Positions 8,337-18,336 are shown, counted from the stretch's first letter. The stretch: 64,000 nucleotides of DNA from Rhodobiaceae bacterium (GCA_021404525.1 JAAWWE010000015.1:1-64000); one strand, 5' to 3'. Notes: a model not told the origin generated them from the letters alone. Numbers and translations: made by a program.

Positions 8337-8922
8337 CTGTCAATTGTCGAAATGCATCGGCGCGGTGGGAGATGGCGTGTTTTGCGTCCGGCTCCATTTC
8401 CGCGAAGGTGATGTCATAGCCCTTTGCGACAAAGACCGGGTCATAGCCAAAGCCTTTATCTCCGCGGGGCGGCCAGACGAGTGTTCCTTCCACGCGGCCT
8501 TCGAAATAGTCCATCTCACCATCTGGCGTCGCGAGCGCGAGGCCGCAGATGAAGGCCGCAGAGCGATCATCGCTGCCTTTCTCTTTCAGCGCCTGCTCAA
8601 CTTTTTCCATCGCAAGGTTGAAGTCTTTTGACGGACCCGCCCAGCGCGCGGAATAAATGCCGGGGTCACCATCTAGAGCGGTGACCGCAAGGCCGCTATC
8701 ATCGGCCAGCGCCAGAAGGCCTGAGGCCTCTGCTGCCGCGCGGGCCTTCAGCTCGGCATTTGCCTGAAAGGTGAGGCCTGTTTCTTCCGGTTCCGGGAGG
8801 CCTAGATCCCCAGCAGACACAGTCTCAATGCCGAAGGGCTCAAGAAGCGCGCCAATTTCGCGCACCTTGCCTGCATTGTGGCTCGCGACCACGAGTTTCT
8901 GTCCTCTGAGATCGCGGGCCAT
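8320..8922 (-). CDS. rdgB: RdgB/HAM1 family non-canonical purine NTP pyrophosphatase
   Basis: Hydrolyses ITP, dITP and XTP to monophosphates, keeping deaminated purines out of nucleic acids. The 200 residues show the N-terminal substrate loop ([13 protein letters not shown]), ADDSGL with the catalytic Asp pair, GIYSARWAG, and the C-terminal GFGYDPVF and SHRADAF motifs. The ATG at 8922 is used because it starts 4 bp after the rph stop and gives the family length; the frame runs on upstream within rph. rph-rdgB-hemW is a conserved alphaproteobacterial order. Confidence 0.96.
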   Translation of the reverse strand: MARDLRGQKLVVASHNAGKVREIGALLEPFGIETVSAGDLGLPEPEETGLTFQANAELKARAAAEASGLLALADDSGLAVTALDGDPGIYSARWAGPSKDFNLAMEKVEQALKEKGSDDRSAAFICGLALATPDGEMDYFEGRVEGTLVWPPRGDKGFGYDPVFVAKGYDITFAEMEPDAKHAISHRADAFRQLTDVFLK

Positions 8923-8926
8923 CTTG

Positions 8927-9649
8927 TTACCGCACAGCTTCTTTCTGCATCTCAACCAGCTGACCGCAGGACTGTTTTGCGAGACGCAGCAGTTCGAGGA
9001 AGTTTTCTTCCGAGAAAGGTGTGCCTTCGGCTGTGCCCTGAATTTCCACGATGCCGCCATTGCCGGTGAGTACGAAGTTCGCGTCCGTATCGGCGTTGGA
9101 GTCTTCTGCATAGTCCAGGTCAGACACGGGCGCGCCCTGATAGATGCCACACGAAATGGCCGCGACATGGTCGGTCAACGGCGAGATGTCGATCATGTTG
9201 CGCTCGCGCATCCACTCAATGCACTGATGCAGGGCAACCCATGCACCGGTGATCGATGCTGTGCGGGTGCCGCCATCGGCCTGGATCACGTCACAATCGA
9301 CTGTGATCTGGCGCTCGCCCAAAGCCTTCATGTCCACTACCGCGCGGAGCGAGCGACCGATCAGGCGCTGAATTTCCTGAGTCCGGCCAGATTGTTTGCC
9401 AGCTGATGCTTCCCGGCGCATGCGCTCATTGGTGGAGCGGGGCAGCATGCCATATTCCGCCGTCACCCAGCCTTCGCCGCGACCGCGCAAGAAAGGCGGG
9501 ACCCGCTCTTCCAGGCTTGCCGTGCAGAGCACATGGGTGTCGCCGAAACGCACCATGCAGGAGCCTTCAGCGCTTTTTGAAAAACCAGGCTCAAAAGAGA
9601 CTTTGCGCATTTCGTCAAAAGCGCGGCCAGATGGTCGGGTGGTGCTCAC
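8927..9649 (-). CDS. rph: Ribonuclease PH
   Basis: Phosphorolytic 3' exoribonuclease that trims tRNA precursors. The 240 residues contain the expected motifs: N-terminal R-x-F-x-E-M-R-K-V, the [19 protein letters not shown] segment with RNA-binding arginines, the [16 protein letters not shown] helix, and the phosphate-binding [16 protein letters not shown]. First gene of the rph-rdgB-hemW operon, divergent from hrcA across about 230 bp. Confidence 0.97.
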   Translation of the reverse strand: MSTTRPSGRAFDEMRKVSFEPGFSKSAEGSCMVRFGDTHVLCTASLEERVPPFLRGRGEGWVTAEYGMLPRSTNERMRREASAGKQSGRTQEIQRLIGRSLRAVVDMKALGERQITVDCDVIQADGGTRTASITGAWVALHQCIEWMRERNMIDISPLTDHVAAISCGIYQGAPVSDLDYAEDSNADTDANFVLTGNGGIVEIQGTAEGTPFSEENFLELLRLAKQSCGQLVEMQKEAVR

Positions 9650-9783
9650 AGTTCGGACCTCGTAAAGCGGGTGTAAATGGTGGGCCGGTCATACCCCGGC
9701 ACCCTTCAGCCGTCCAGTCTTTGCACCGGCTTCAGGAGACCTTTGAGCCGCATTCTCCTCAAAACAGAGGGGCAATTGACGCT

Positions 9784-9812
9784 GCCCCCCCTGCTTCCTA
9801 AGTTTAGGGGGC
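9784..9812 (+). promoter_or_regulatory. Hairpin in the rph/hrcA intergenic region
   Basis: GCCCCC (9784-9789) pairs with GGGGGC (9807-9812) around a 17-base loop. It lies 68 bp before the chosen hrcA start, within the 230-bp region that must hold the divergent rph and hrcA promoters. It is not a CIRCE element: TTAGCACTC and its partner are absent. Function unknown. Confidence 0.3.
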
Positions 9813-9879
9813 TATTTGCGTCCAATTTCAGAGGGTTAGCGCGCACCACGTGGAGCGTCCCAACCCAGAGTGTAGGCCC

Positions 9880-10959
9880 ATGCCCGCCGTTAAAGATCTT
9901 AATGACCGTTCCAGGGCCATCCTGCAGCAGGTCGTGGAAACCTACCTGGAAACAGGGGCACCTGTGGGCTCGCGCTTTTTGTCTCAAAACCTGCCGCTTA
10001 CCCTGTCGGCGGCAACCGTGCGCAATGTCATGTCAGACCTGGAGGCGCTCGGTCTTTTGGCCGCCCCTCATACGAGCGCCGGGCGATTGCCGACGGATGC
10101 GGGACTTCGGCTCTTCGTGGACGGGCTGCTGGAGGTTGGCGACCTTTCTGAGGATGAGCGCCGGGCCATTGAGACGCAGGTCACACACTCTCCGTCTGCG
10201 AACACGGTGGAAGATGTCCTGCGCGATGCCTCTCAGCTTCTTTCAGGCCTGTCTCACTGCGCTGGACTTGTTCTCGCCCCGAAAGCCGAGCAAGCGCTCA
10301 AACATATTGAGTTTGTGGCGGTGGATAGTGGCCGCGCCCTTGTAGTGCTCGTCTCTGAAGATGAGAGCGTTGAGAACCGCATGATTGATGTGCCCCGCGG
10401 TCTCACACCGTCGGCGCTCACAGAGGCAACCAATTTCCTCAACGCGCGGCTGCGAGGCCGCACCATGGCAGATGCAACTGCGGTCATTCAGGCTGAGATT
10501 GAGACTCAGAAGGCCGAGCTTTCTTCCCTTACCCAGCGGGTTGTTGAAGCAGGCCTCGCGGTCTGGTCGGGCGGTGACGGGCAATCAAGCTCTGCGGGTG
10601 TCGGCGATCCGTTGGATCGCTCCCTCATCGTGACCGGCCAGTCCAAGCTGCTGGAAGATGTGAGCGCCATGGAGGATCTGGAACGGGTCCGATTGCTGTT
10701 CCAGGAGCTGGAAAACAAAGCCGACCTTGTTCAGCTTCTGGACCTTGCCCAGGACGCAGAAGGCGTCAGGCTCTTTATCGGCTCAGAGAACCAGCACTTT
10801 GCCTTGTCCGGCTCCTCCGTGATCGTGAGCCCTTTCATGGATGAAAGCCGCCGGGTGGTTGGGGTGCTGGGCGTTATTGGCCCGACCCGCCTTAACTATG
10901 CCCGGATTATTCCTATGGTGGACTATACGGCCCAGGTTGTGGGCCGCCTGTTACGCTGA
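9880..10959 (+). CDS. hrcA: Heat-inducible transcription repressor HrcA
   Basis: Repressor that binds CIRCE operators of chaperone genes. The 359 residues contain the N-terminal winged helix (LNDRSRAILQQVVETYLETG, then SAATVRNVMSDLEALGLL), the GRLPTDAGLRLFVDGLL signature and the C-terminal GAF-like half ending VGVLGVIGPTRLNYARIIPMV. The ATG at 9880 matches the family N terminus (MPAVKDLNDRS); an upstream GTG at 9850 is possible. grpE follows 96 bp downstream. No CIRCE site is visible near hrcA, grpE or dnaK, so its targets probably lie elsewhere (groESL in other alphaproteobacteria). Confidence 0.96.
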   Translation: MPAVKDLNDRSRAILQQVVETYLETGAPVGSRFLSQNLPLTLSAATVRNVMSDLEALGLLAAPHTSAGRLPTDAGLRLFVDGLLEVGDLSEDERRAIETQVTHSPSANTVEDVLRDASQLLSGLSHCAGLVLAPKAEQALKHIEFVAVDSGRALVVLVSEDESVENRMIDVPRGLTPSALTEATNFLNARLRGRTMADATAVIQAEIETQKAELSSLTQRVVEAGLAVWSGGDGQSSSAGVGDPLDRSLIVTGQSKLLEDVSAMEDLERVRLLFQELENKADLVQLLDLAQDAEGVRLFIGSENQHFALSGSSVIVSPFMDESRRVVGVLGVIGPTRLNYARIIPMVDYTAQVVGRLLR

Positions 10960-11055
10960 GTGTTGACTTCGGCGAGCGGACAGGCCATTTCTCCGCCTCA
11001 TTAAAGTTTAGAGCGGCCAAAGCATCTTTTCGGCGGTTTCAGGGATTACGTAGAC

Positions 11056-11763
11056 ATGAGCGATCAAGACAATTCTGCAAATGGCAACACGGGTGATGAG
11101 GGCGATACGCCCCGCAAACCAACGCCTGCTGAATTGAAGCAACAGGCTGACGATCTGCTGGCTGCCGCTGCGGCTGCAAATGATGACGGCGCCGACACGG
11201 CTGACACATCTGAAGAATTGGATGAGCGCAGCGAAGAAGAAAAGATCGCTGACGCTATGGCGGCCCTCGCTGCAGAAAATGCGGACTTGAAAGACAAGCT
11301 GCTGCGCGCCGCTGCAGAAGTCGAAAATATTCGTCGCCGGTCAGAACGCGAAAAGGCTGATGCCGGCAAGTATGGTGCGACAAAATTCGCCCAGTCTGTG
11401 CTTGCGGTTGCAGACAATCTGCGCCGTGCCATTGATGCGGTGCCGGATGAGCGGAAAGATGGCTCTGATGATGTGGTGAAATCCATCATTGAAGGCATCG
11501 AGATGGTAGAGAAGTCCCTGCTCAGTGCGTTTGAGGCAAACGGGATTGTGCCTTTGAACCCGGAGCCTGGTGAGAAGTTCAACCCGAACCTGCATGAAGC
11601 GCTTTTCGAGGTTCCCGGCACCGGCCAGCCTGGCGGCACAATTGTTCAAGTGGTGGATACGGGCTTTATGATCGCTGACCGGCTTTTGCGCCCTGCTCGT
11701 GTGGGTGTTTCCAAGGCAGATGAAGGGCCTGCCCCCGGCGGGTCGGTTGATACCACCGCGTAA
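11056..11763 (+). CDS. grpE: Nucleotide exchange factor GrpE
   Basis: Drives ADP release from DnaK. The 235 residues start with a ~70-residue acidic, low-complexity tail, then the long coiled-coil helix (DKLLRAAAEVENIRRRSERE) and the beta-domain with NPNLHEALFEVPGTGQPGGT and GFMIADRLLRPARVGVSK. Cotranscription with hrcA is likely. dnaK and dnaJ are 8 kb further on, so the system is in two clusters within this window. Confidence 0.97.
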   Translation: MSDQDNSANGNTGDEGDTPRKPTPAELKQQADDLLAAAAAANDDGADTADTSEELDERSEEEKIADAMAALAAENADLKDKLLRAAAEVENIRRRSEREKADAGKYGATKFAQSVLAVADNLRRAIDAVPDERKDGSDDVVKSIIEGIEMVEKSLLSAFEANGIVPLNPEPGEKFNPNLHEALFEVPGTGQPGGTIVQVVDTGFMIADRLLRPARVGVSKADEGPAPGGSVDTTA

Positions 11764-11911
11764 AGTGCGAGGTGCGCATCTGCGTACAGAGGCTGTGCGC
11801 TTATGTCCTCGTAAAAACTTCTCTCAAGGCCCATCTTCATCCTAGAGTTTGAGCACGCCTGCCGGCCATCAGACAGATGGACCCAATAGGCGGATCTGGG
11901 AGGAAGACCAC

Positions 11912-12622
11912 ATGACACATCTCATCGCAGCGGCAGCCCTGTTTTTCGCTATTCATATCTTCGTTTCCGGTACAAAGCTGCGCGACATTATTGTCGGCGC
12001 GATTGGCGAGCTGCCCTATAAGGGCCTCTTCGCGGTGACATCGCTTGGCGCGATTGTCTGGATGGCCATGAGCTATAACGCAGCTGTCGTGAGTGCTGAT
12101 AACTCCATTCTGTGGCAAGCGCCCTTAGGGCTCCTGCATTCGGGAAGTCTGATCATACTGGTCGCGACGCTCTTTGCCGTGATTGGGCTCACAGCTCCCA
12201 GCGCCACAAGCGATGGTGGCGACAAGGCAGTCGCCGAGGCAGACGACCCTTCAACACTTGTCAAAGGCATTCACACCATCACCCGGCATCCCTTTTTGTG
12301 GGGCGCCATTATCTGGGCCGCCTTTCATCTGGGCGCCAACGGAGATCAGGCGAGCCTCATCTTTTTTGGAACATTCTTAGGTGTCGCCTTTTTTGGTACG
12401 TTCGCTATTGACGGAAAGCGTCGACGGGCGCTTGGTGGAAAGTGGGATGCCTATGCAGGAGCGTCGTCCAATATTCCGTTTGCGGCACTTGCAACCGGAC
12501 GGGCGAAATTTGCCATCTCAGAACTTGGATGGTGGCGGATTGTGTTGGCCCTGCTTGTCTGGGGTGCGCTGTTCGCGTCACACGAATGGCTCTTCGCCGT
12601 CAGTCCGGTGCCGGGGGCCTAG
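11912..12622 (+). CDS. NnrU family integral membrane protein
   Basis: A 236-residue inner-membrane protein with about six hydrophobic segments, matching the NnrU family, first described beside nitric-oxide metabolism genes and related to isoprenylcysteine methyltransferase-like membrane folds. The conserved TRHPFLWGAIIWAAFHL and FFGTFAIDGKR segments are clear. The ATG at 11912 has GGAGGAAG just upstream and begins the first membrane helix. No denitrification gene is nearby, so the role here is open. Convergent with the first histidine kinase gene. Confidence 0.85.
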   Translation: MTHLIAAAALFFAIHIFVSGTKLRDIIVGAIGELPYKGLFAVTSLGAIVWMAMSYNAAVVSADNSILWQAPLGLLHSGSLIILVATLFAVIGLTAPSATSDGGDKAVAEADDPSTLVKGIHTITRHPFLWGAIIWAAFHLGANGDQASLIFFGTFLGVAFFGTFAIDGKRRRALGGKWDAYAGASSNIPFAALATGRAKFAISELGWWRIVLALLVWGALFASHEWLFAVSPVPGA

Positions 12623-12680
12623 GGCCGTTATCGGCTAAATATATGAATTCTGGCGTGCCGCAAGCCCCCCTTGAAGGACG

Positions 12681-14150
12681 CTAACTCGCGGCTTCCATTG
12701 GCGGAGCTGCGGGTTGTGTATCTGTTTCTTCAACGGCCAAACTCGCGTCTGGTGTCGAGGAAATCTTGACACGGCAACATGTTCCTTCCCCAACCACGCT
12801 TTTGATTTCCAAACTTCCACCTAATGCGGCAACAAGAGTATTGACTATCGAAAGCCCGAGACCGGTGCCCTCCGTCCCTGCGGTCTGTTGATCCCCAACC
12901 TGGAAAAAGGGGTCGCAGATCAAGTCGACCTTCTCTTCTGGAATTCCTATACCAGTATCGCGAACTTCAATTGCAACCGCGCCATGCCTCGTGCGAGAAA
13001 TTGATACGCTAATTGTGCCGTGCTGCGGTGTGAACTTCACAGCATTGGAAAGTAGGTTCACAAGGATCTGGCTAAGCGCTCTTTCGTCAGTTCGGACCAC
13101 ATAGTCATCGCCGAAATCCCAAGTCCGAATGAGATTGATGTCCTTGGCCCTTGCCAAAACATCAATCATGCGCAAAGAGGCTTCTGCAATTTGCGCGATC
13201 GCTTGAGGTGTTTTGTTCACGTCGACGCCTTCAGACTCCAAGCGTGAAAATTCCAAAATCTGACCGATCAGCCCCAGCATGTGTTCACCGCTATTGCGGA
13301 TATCAGTTGCGTATTCCTGTCGCTTGGCTGCCGGTGAGGCGGCCTCGAAATCATCCATTTCGAGGACCTGTGCAAACCCAATAATGGCATTTAGTGGCGT
13401 TCGAAGCTCATGGCTCATTGATGCGAGGAAAGACTCCCGGGCTTTCGCTGCCGCCTCTGCCGTGGTTAGTGCCAGCATCGCTTTTCTGCGTTCATCAATT
13501 GCTACTTCTGCACTCGCGCCCAAAAGTTTGGCATGAACTTCTGAGGCCTCAGCCCGTGTCTTTTGGACCAGAGCCACTTCCCTGAAGGCAGACAGGCCGC
13601 CGAGCAATACCAGGATCGCGCCGTTTGCGATCATCAGCTGGACAAGGAACCCTCCTTGAACGTCAGCGATGAGCGACACGTTCTGTACATAGCAATAAGC
13701 GAGACAGATCGCGGCGAGCAGCAGGAATAGTATTGTGGACAGTGCCAAGGCTACGCGCCGTTCCAGCGTTGCAAACAGACAAACCTGAACGGCAATAATC
13801 CAAAGGGCATGCTCCGCTGCGAGCGCCAGATCATTCGCGACCAGCAATGCCAGCGTGACCGTGGTCAGAAGATGAGTGCTGCCGAGGGCAAAGACGGACC
13901 ACACTGCCATCTTCAAATAGTGACCCCTGGATATGAGGACGACGGAAACGATCGCAGCGAGAAAAACGGCAAGTGTCGGAATAACCGTCCGGGTATAAGC
14001 ATCCAGCCGATCCGTCACGGTCAGATGATAGTATTGATAAAGTGCCGCCAGCGCTGCGAGCAAGCCGACCATCGTCACGGAGAGGATGACAATCCGCTGA
14101 GCGGATTCCTCTAGTTTCTCCTTGCCAGCCCCTTTATTCCACGGCGCCAC
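12681..14150 (-). CDS. Membrane sensor histidine kinase (paralogue A)
   Basis: 489 residues: six predicted membrane helices in residues ~20-185 with very short loops and no periplasmic domain, a linker with coiled-coil character (~190-240), the HisKA H-box SHELRTPLNAIIGF with the phosphoacceptor His at ~247, then an HATPase with N-box (NLLSNAVKFT), G1 (DTGIGIP) and G2 (GTGLGLS). All catalytic motifs are intact. Starts at a GTG after GGGGCGA. No receiver or output domain and no response-regulator gene nearby, so it is an orphan kinase. Third of three tandem paralogues; 185 bp separate it from paralogue B. The short-looped sensor suggests it reads a membrane or redox cue (inference). Confidence 0.9.
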   Translation of the reverse strand: MAPWNKGAGKEKLEESAQRIVILSVTMVGLLAALAALYQYYHLTVTDRLDAYTRTVIPTLAVFLAAIVSVVLISRGHYLKMAVWSVFALGSTHLLTTVTLALLVANDLALAAEHALWIIAVQVCLFATLERRVALALSTILFLLLAAICLAYCYVQNVSLIADVQGGFLVQLMIANGAILVLLGGLSAFREVALVQKTRAEASEVHAKLLGASAEVAIDERRKAMLALTTAEAAAKARESFLASMSHELRTPLNAIIGFAQVLEMDDFEAASPAAKRQEYATDIRNSGEHMLGLIGQILEFSRLESEGVDVNKTPQAIAQIAEASLRMIDVLARAKDINLIRTWDFGDDYVVRTDERALSQILVNLLSNAVKFTPQHGTISVSISRTRHGAVAIEVRDTGIGIPEEKVDLICDPFFQVGDQQTAGTEGTGLGLSIVNTLVAALGGSLEIKSVVGEGTCCRVKISSTPDASLAVEETDTQPAAPPMEAAS

Positions 14151-14335
14151 GGTCGCCCCAACTCAATCGTTTGCCTTTAGTTGTCCTATTTTCGACAAAA
14201 ACCACTTACAAAGACCTAAATCTTTGGGATGGGAAACTGTGTGTTCACATAGCCTTCGCGCGCAGCTTTGCATTTGGGCCTGACTAAGCGATGAATAGAT
14301 AGCTTATTGCTACCAAAGAGCAGGAACGACCGCTG

Positions 14336-15808
14336 TTAGCCTGCTGCCTTCGTGACCTGGATCGGCTGATGTTCAGCTTCAACAGGCTCGGTTGCTAGCA
14401 GGCCCGGAAGCATCACGCGGCAGCAAGTACCGGTTCCGACAGCGCTCTCGATTTCGAATTTACCGCCGAGCCCTCTGACCAGAGTGCTCACAATAGAGAG
14501 CCCAAGTCCCGTGCCGCCTTCGCCTGCACATCGTGCATCGCCAATCTGGACGAAGGGTCGGAAAACATCTTGCAGTTTGTCGGCGGGAATGCCGATCCCA
14601 TTGTCTTGAATCTCAATACACAAACCTTTGGCACCGTCTGTCTTGAGGACAAGCCAGACCTGGCCGCCCTTAGGTGTGAACTTCACGGCGTTCGTCAGCA
14701 GGTTGACCAAAATCTGGCTGAGCGCCTTTTCATCGGTCTCAACACGAAAATCGAATCGCTGATCCCAATAGCGCAGAAGCTGAACTTCCTTCGCCGAGGC
14801 AATCACATCGACCATTCGCATCGCGCCTTCTGCGATGGGTGAGAGCATCTGTTCGGAAAGCTCTATATCGCACCCTTCAGACTCAATTCGCGAGAACTCC
14901 AAGACCTGACCCACAAGACCCAACATATGCTCGCCACTGTTGCGAATGTCTTTGGCGTATTCCAGGCGTTTTTCTTCCGAGCGCGCGATGCCCGAATTTC
15001 CCATTTCTAAGATCTGCGAGAAACCAATGATCGCGTTCAATGGCGTGCGTAATTCATGACTCATTGATGCAAGGAAGGCCTCACGGGCGCGTGTCGCTTC
15101 TTCTGCTTTGTTCAATGCGTGGATTGCTTTTTCCTGCTCCTTTTCAGCCTTGGCCGCTTCCTTTTTCAGAAGAGTTTCGTTCTCCTCCAGCGCTTTTACG
15201 CGCGCCGATTCAACGGTGACGAGATCACGGTAGGTCGCCAAGGCACCGAGCAATAAGAGCGCGGCGGCTTGAGAAAAAGCTGCTTGTACCAAAAGGGATG
15301 TCTCCGCACTTGCCGCGGGATTCAGCCCCAGAATAGTGAAGTATGCACAGACGACAGAAATGGTCAGCCCAAAGAGGGAGCCAGCAAGAAAATAGGCGAC
15401 GCGTCGTGACAATGTCGCAAAGAGGCAAACCTGCAATGGGATCATCCACATCACATTTTCGATTGCGTAGAGATAGTCGGTGGCCACAAACAGACTTATC
15501 GCCATCTGACTGAGCAGATAAAGGCTCGCCATACAAAAAACGGAGCCGACCAACGGGCGCAGCAGCCGTCCGCGCGAGAAAAAGAGGATCAGGATTGCGC
15601 CGAGGAAGTAGGCGGTGACGATCGCGACAACAGTGTCACTTCGGAACCGTTCTTTGCCCATAGCGGCCAAGCTATAGAACTCAAACGCTGTGGCGGCGCA
15701 TACAATAATACCGACCAGAGCCACGGACATGTATATCGCAGCTGAGACACCACCTCTTTGTTCTCTTTCATCCGCCACGCGCAGACGCCTCCAACAAGCA
15801 CACTCCAT
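14336..15808 (-). CDS. Membrane sensor histidine kinase (paralogue B)
   Basis: About 490 residues from the ATG at 15808; the frame is open 17 codons further to a TTG at 15859, and the start is uncertain. Same architecture as its neighbours: about six membrane helices, a longer charged coiled-coil linker (KALEENETLLKKEAAKAEKE), H-box SHELRTPLNAIIGF with His at ~251, N-box NLLTNAVKFT, G1 DNGIGIP and G2 GTGLGLS. Sequence kinship to paralogue A is high in the kinase core and clear in the membrane part (both have a PLQVCLFATL/VQVCLFATL segment), indicating tandem duplication. No partner regulator is visible. Confidence 0.9.
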   Translation of the reverse strand: MECACWRRLRVADEREQRGGVSAAIYMSVALVGIIVCAATAFEFYSLAAMGKERFRSDTVVAIVTAYFLGAILILFFSRGRLLRPLVGSVFCMASLYLLSQMAISLFVATDYLYAIENVMWMIPLQVCLFATLSRRVAYFLAGSLFGLTISVVCAYFTILGLNPAASAETSLLVQAAFSQAAALLLLGALATYRDLVTVESARVKALEENETLLKKEAAKAEKEQEKAIHALNKAEEATRAREAFLASMSHELRTPLNAIIGFSQILEMGNSGIARSEEKRLEYAKDIRNSGEHMLGLVGQVLEFSRIESEGCDIELSEQMLSPIAEGAMRMVDVIASAKEVQLLRYWDQRFDFRVETDEKALSQILVNLLTNAVKFTPKGGQVWLVLKTDGAKGLCIEIQDNGIGIPADKLQDVFRPFVQIGDARCAGEGGTGLGLSIVSTLVRGLGGKFEIESAVGTGTCCRVMLPGLLATEPVEAEHQPIQVTKAAG

Positions 15809-15894
15809 GCTGCGTTTCCGCTGGCTTAGAATATGCTTCAGAGTTTTCCAAACTGACAATTTTTGTGGTTTACAAATTGTTACCGATGTCGGCT

Positions 15895-17337
15895 TTAATC
15901 CGCCGCAAGCTCGACCATATTGTCCGACGAGGGTTTTGCTTGGACAATTGGAAGTAAAACTGTCGCTACGGTTCCTTTGCCCTCTGCACTTTCAAGTGTG
16001 AAAGGTGTGCCCATCGCCTCGGCCAGGGCCGTGGTGATCGCCAAGCCCAGCCCCGTACCGGTTTCACTTGCCAGACTGGCATCGCCAAGGCGCACAAAAG
16101 GCTGGCAGACCTCTTCGAGCTTATCTGCTGGAATGCCTGCGCCATTATCTATGACCTGCATTTTTACCTGGTGCCCATCCTGTGATGTGACCCTGAGTAT
16201 CACCCTGCCCCCGGCGCCGGTAAACTTGAGTGCGTTCCCAACCAGATTGAGACCGATTTGAACAAGAGCCTGTCGATCAGCTTTGACATGCAGGTTCCGG
16301 TCGGTGGCAATCTGGATCCCCAGGTCGACTTTTTTTGCCTTCGCCGTGGATTGCGACATGCGGTGAATGAACTGTACGACCTCGTCGAGCTCGAGGTCTG
16401 CGGGATGCAGATCGAACGTCCCTGAGCGAATTCTGGAATATTCGAGAAGCTGATTTATCAGTCCGAGCACATGTTCGCCGCTTTGATGGATGTCAGCTGC
16501 ATAGCTGCGATATTGCTCAGCGGCCCCTTTCCCATTACCCAGTGCATCAGACTTCATCACTTCAGAGAACCCAATGATTGCGTTCAGCGGTGTGCGAAGC
16601 TCGTGGCTCATGGTTGCGAGGAATGTTTCGCGGAGTTTGATTGATTTCTCTGCTTCTTCGCGCGCAATTTCAGACTGCTCACGTGCCTCCTCGGCTTCCT
16701 CATAAGCCAGCTTCATTTCAGTAGCGTGCTCTTCCAAAGCATCGGACCGGGCGTGAAACTTGATCGCCGCTTCGCGGAACATGGCCAGGCCGTCCAGAAG
16801 CACATAGCCCACCATCAATGCCAGGCTGAACAGGATGAGGCTCGCGCAGCAGGGTTCTGTAAAGGGGTTTGCCCCGACGCGAAAGACATGGGCCCCTACG
16901 AGCAGCAGCATCACTGCAACGAAGGATCCCCCCAGTATCCGCGCGAATGATCGACCGACCGTCAGAAATGGAATGATCAATGCCGCCATAATCCAAGGCG
17001 TGTAACGCTCTACCGCCATAGGATCCTCGGCCACAAAGAGCAGGTGGCCTACGAGGGAAACAAGAAAGAGGCAGAGAACCCCATAAATAAGACCGATGGT
17101 CATCCGACTTGAGGCGATAAGACCCAGCCAGGAGGCAACGACAACGGCCGTCAGCAAGCCGATCAGGATCACGACCTGAAACAGCTGAACGTAGGGCGTC
17201 TGACCCTGAAGTCCGCTAACGAAGAAATCATAGGCGCTTGCAAAGATCGTGATCAATCCAGCCAGAGTAATGGTGCGCACAACGTCACGAATGCCCTGAT
17301 CACGCGCAGCCTGTGATTCAGCAGATATTGTACTCAT
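15895..17337 (-). CDS. Membrane sensor histidine kinase (paralogue C)
   Basis: 480 residues from the ATG at 17337 (AAGGGTGAC just before it; the frame extends 14 codons upstream). Six predicted membrane helices, a long Glu/Ala coiled coil (YEEAEEAREQSEIAREEAEK), H-box SHELRTPLNAIIGFS with His at ~245, N-box NLVGNALKFT, G1 DNGAGIP, G2 GTGLGLA. It is the most divergent of the three. First in the row C-B-A, about 86 bp above B; a lysR gene lies 90 bp upstream on the same strand, so LysR read-through into the kinases is possible. Confidence 0.9.
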   Translation of the reverse strand: MSTISAESQAARDQGIRDVVRTITLAGLITIFASAYDFFVSGLQGQTPYVQLFQVVILIGLLTAVVVASWLGLIASSRMTIGLIYGVLCLFLVSLVGHLLFVAEDPMAVERYTPWIMAALIIPFLTVGRSFARILGGSFVAVMLLLVGAHVFRVGANPFTEPCCASLILFSLALMVGYVLLDGLAMFREAAIKFHARSDALEEHATEMKLAYEEAEEAREQSEIAREEAEKSIKLRETFLATMSHELRTPLNAIIGFSEVMKSDALGNGKGAAEQYRSYAADIHQSGEHVLGLINQLLEYSRIRSGTFDLHPADLELDEVVQFIHRMSQSTAKAKKVDLGIQIATDRNLHVKADRQALVQIGLNLVGNALKFTGAGGRVILRVTSQDGHQVKMQVIDNGAGIPADKLEEVCQPFVRLGDASLASETGTGLGLAITTALAEAMGTPFTLESAEGKGTVATVLLPIVQAKPSSDNMVELAAD

Positions 17338-17427
17338 GTCACCCTTCGCCCTTGACGCACCCTTTCTGGGTCGCCGCACAAAGATCGCAGAAAGGCTTTA
17401 AAAAAATATATCTTTTAGATAGGGGCG

Positions 17428-18327
17428 TTAGGGTCGCGCCGCCTCCTGTACCAACCAATCCCGAAAGGCTTCGGTGTCAGCTCGCAATGGTCGGTCATAT
17501 GGATAGACCACATGATAGGCAGCGGCTGTTTCCAGCGTGAGATCAAACGGTCTGACCAGGCGCCCGTCTTCCAGAGCAGCAGCAGCCAGCGCTTCGTCGG
17601 CCAATGCCACCCCCTGGCCGGAGGTCGCTGCCTCCAGAGTGAGATGGGCATCATCAAAGATCGGGCCTTTGAGGGGATCGACAGCCGTGGCTCCCGCTGC
17701 CTTCAACCACCCCGCCCAGTCTTCAAAACTGTCTTCATGAATAAGCGTATAGGCGGCCAGATCGTTGGGCTCGCGAAGACCCTTACCGCGCGCCATCAGA
17801 CTTGGACTGACGACCGGAAAAGACGCGGAGCCCAGGAGCTTTTCCGCGACCAAACCCGGCCAGTCTGCTCGGCCATAACGGATCGCGATGTCTGCGCCTC
17901 CGTCCTTGAACTCCACAAAGTCTGGCGTCGGCACAAGATGCAGTTGCACGTCCGGGTGAGCGGCATAAAACCGATCGAGCCGCAACACCAGCCACCGGGC
18001 GGCAAAAGCAGGTTCGACGCTCACGAGCACCGGCCGTCCATTGTCTTCCACTGATAGGATCCGCACAGCAAGAACAGCCTCGGCTATGGTGTCCAGCGCC
18101 AGGGTGAGCGGCGACGCCAGCACTTCCCCCGCGGGTGTTAGGTGGACCTTGCGCGCAGCGCGGACAAATAGGGGCTCGCCTAGCCAGTCTTCGAGGCCAC
18201 GAATCTGGTGACTGACGGCGGAGTGGGTCACCCCCAGCTCATCAGCTGCTTGCGAAAAGCTCAGATGCCGCGCAGCAGCCTCAAAAGCCCGAACCATGGA
18301 GAGAGGTGGCAGTTGGCGAGAACTCAT
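17428..18327 (-). CDS. LysR-family transcriptional regulator (GcvA-like)
   Basis: 299 residues with the N-terminal winged HTH (LSMVRAFEAAARHLSFSQAA, LGVTHSAVSHQIRGLE) and a C-terminal substrate-binding domain (DIAIRYGRADWPGL), closest in style to the GcvA/AmpR branch. The effector is unknown. It is divergent from a small gene of unknown function across 111 bp containing an interrupted dyad (18337-18359) that could be its binding site. That arrangement is classical for LysR regulators, which typically repress themselves and activate the divergent gene. Confidence 0.92.
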   Translation of the reverse strand: MSSRQLPPLSMVRAFEAAARHLSFSQAADELGVTHSAVSHQIRGLEDWLGEPLFVRAARKVHLTPAGEVLASPLTLALDTIAEAVLAVRILSVEDNGRPVLVSVEPAFAARWLVLRLDRFYAAHPDVQLHLVPTPDFVEFKDGGADIAIRYGRADWPGLVAEKLLGSASFPVVSPSLMARGKGLREPNDLAAYTLIHEDSFEDWAGWLKAAGATAVDPLKGPIFDDAHLTLEAATSGQGVALADEALAAAALEDGRLVRPFDLTLETAAAYHVVYPYDRPLRADTEAFRDWLVQEAARP

Positions 18328-18336
18328 AGATGAATT

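Noticed and set aside
9650..9879. CIRCE element expected near hrcA
   Set aside because: No TTAGCACTC-N9-GAGTGCTAA or near match is present; only an unrelated GC-rich hairpin is seen.
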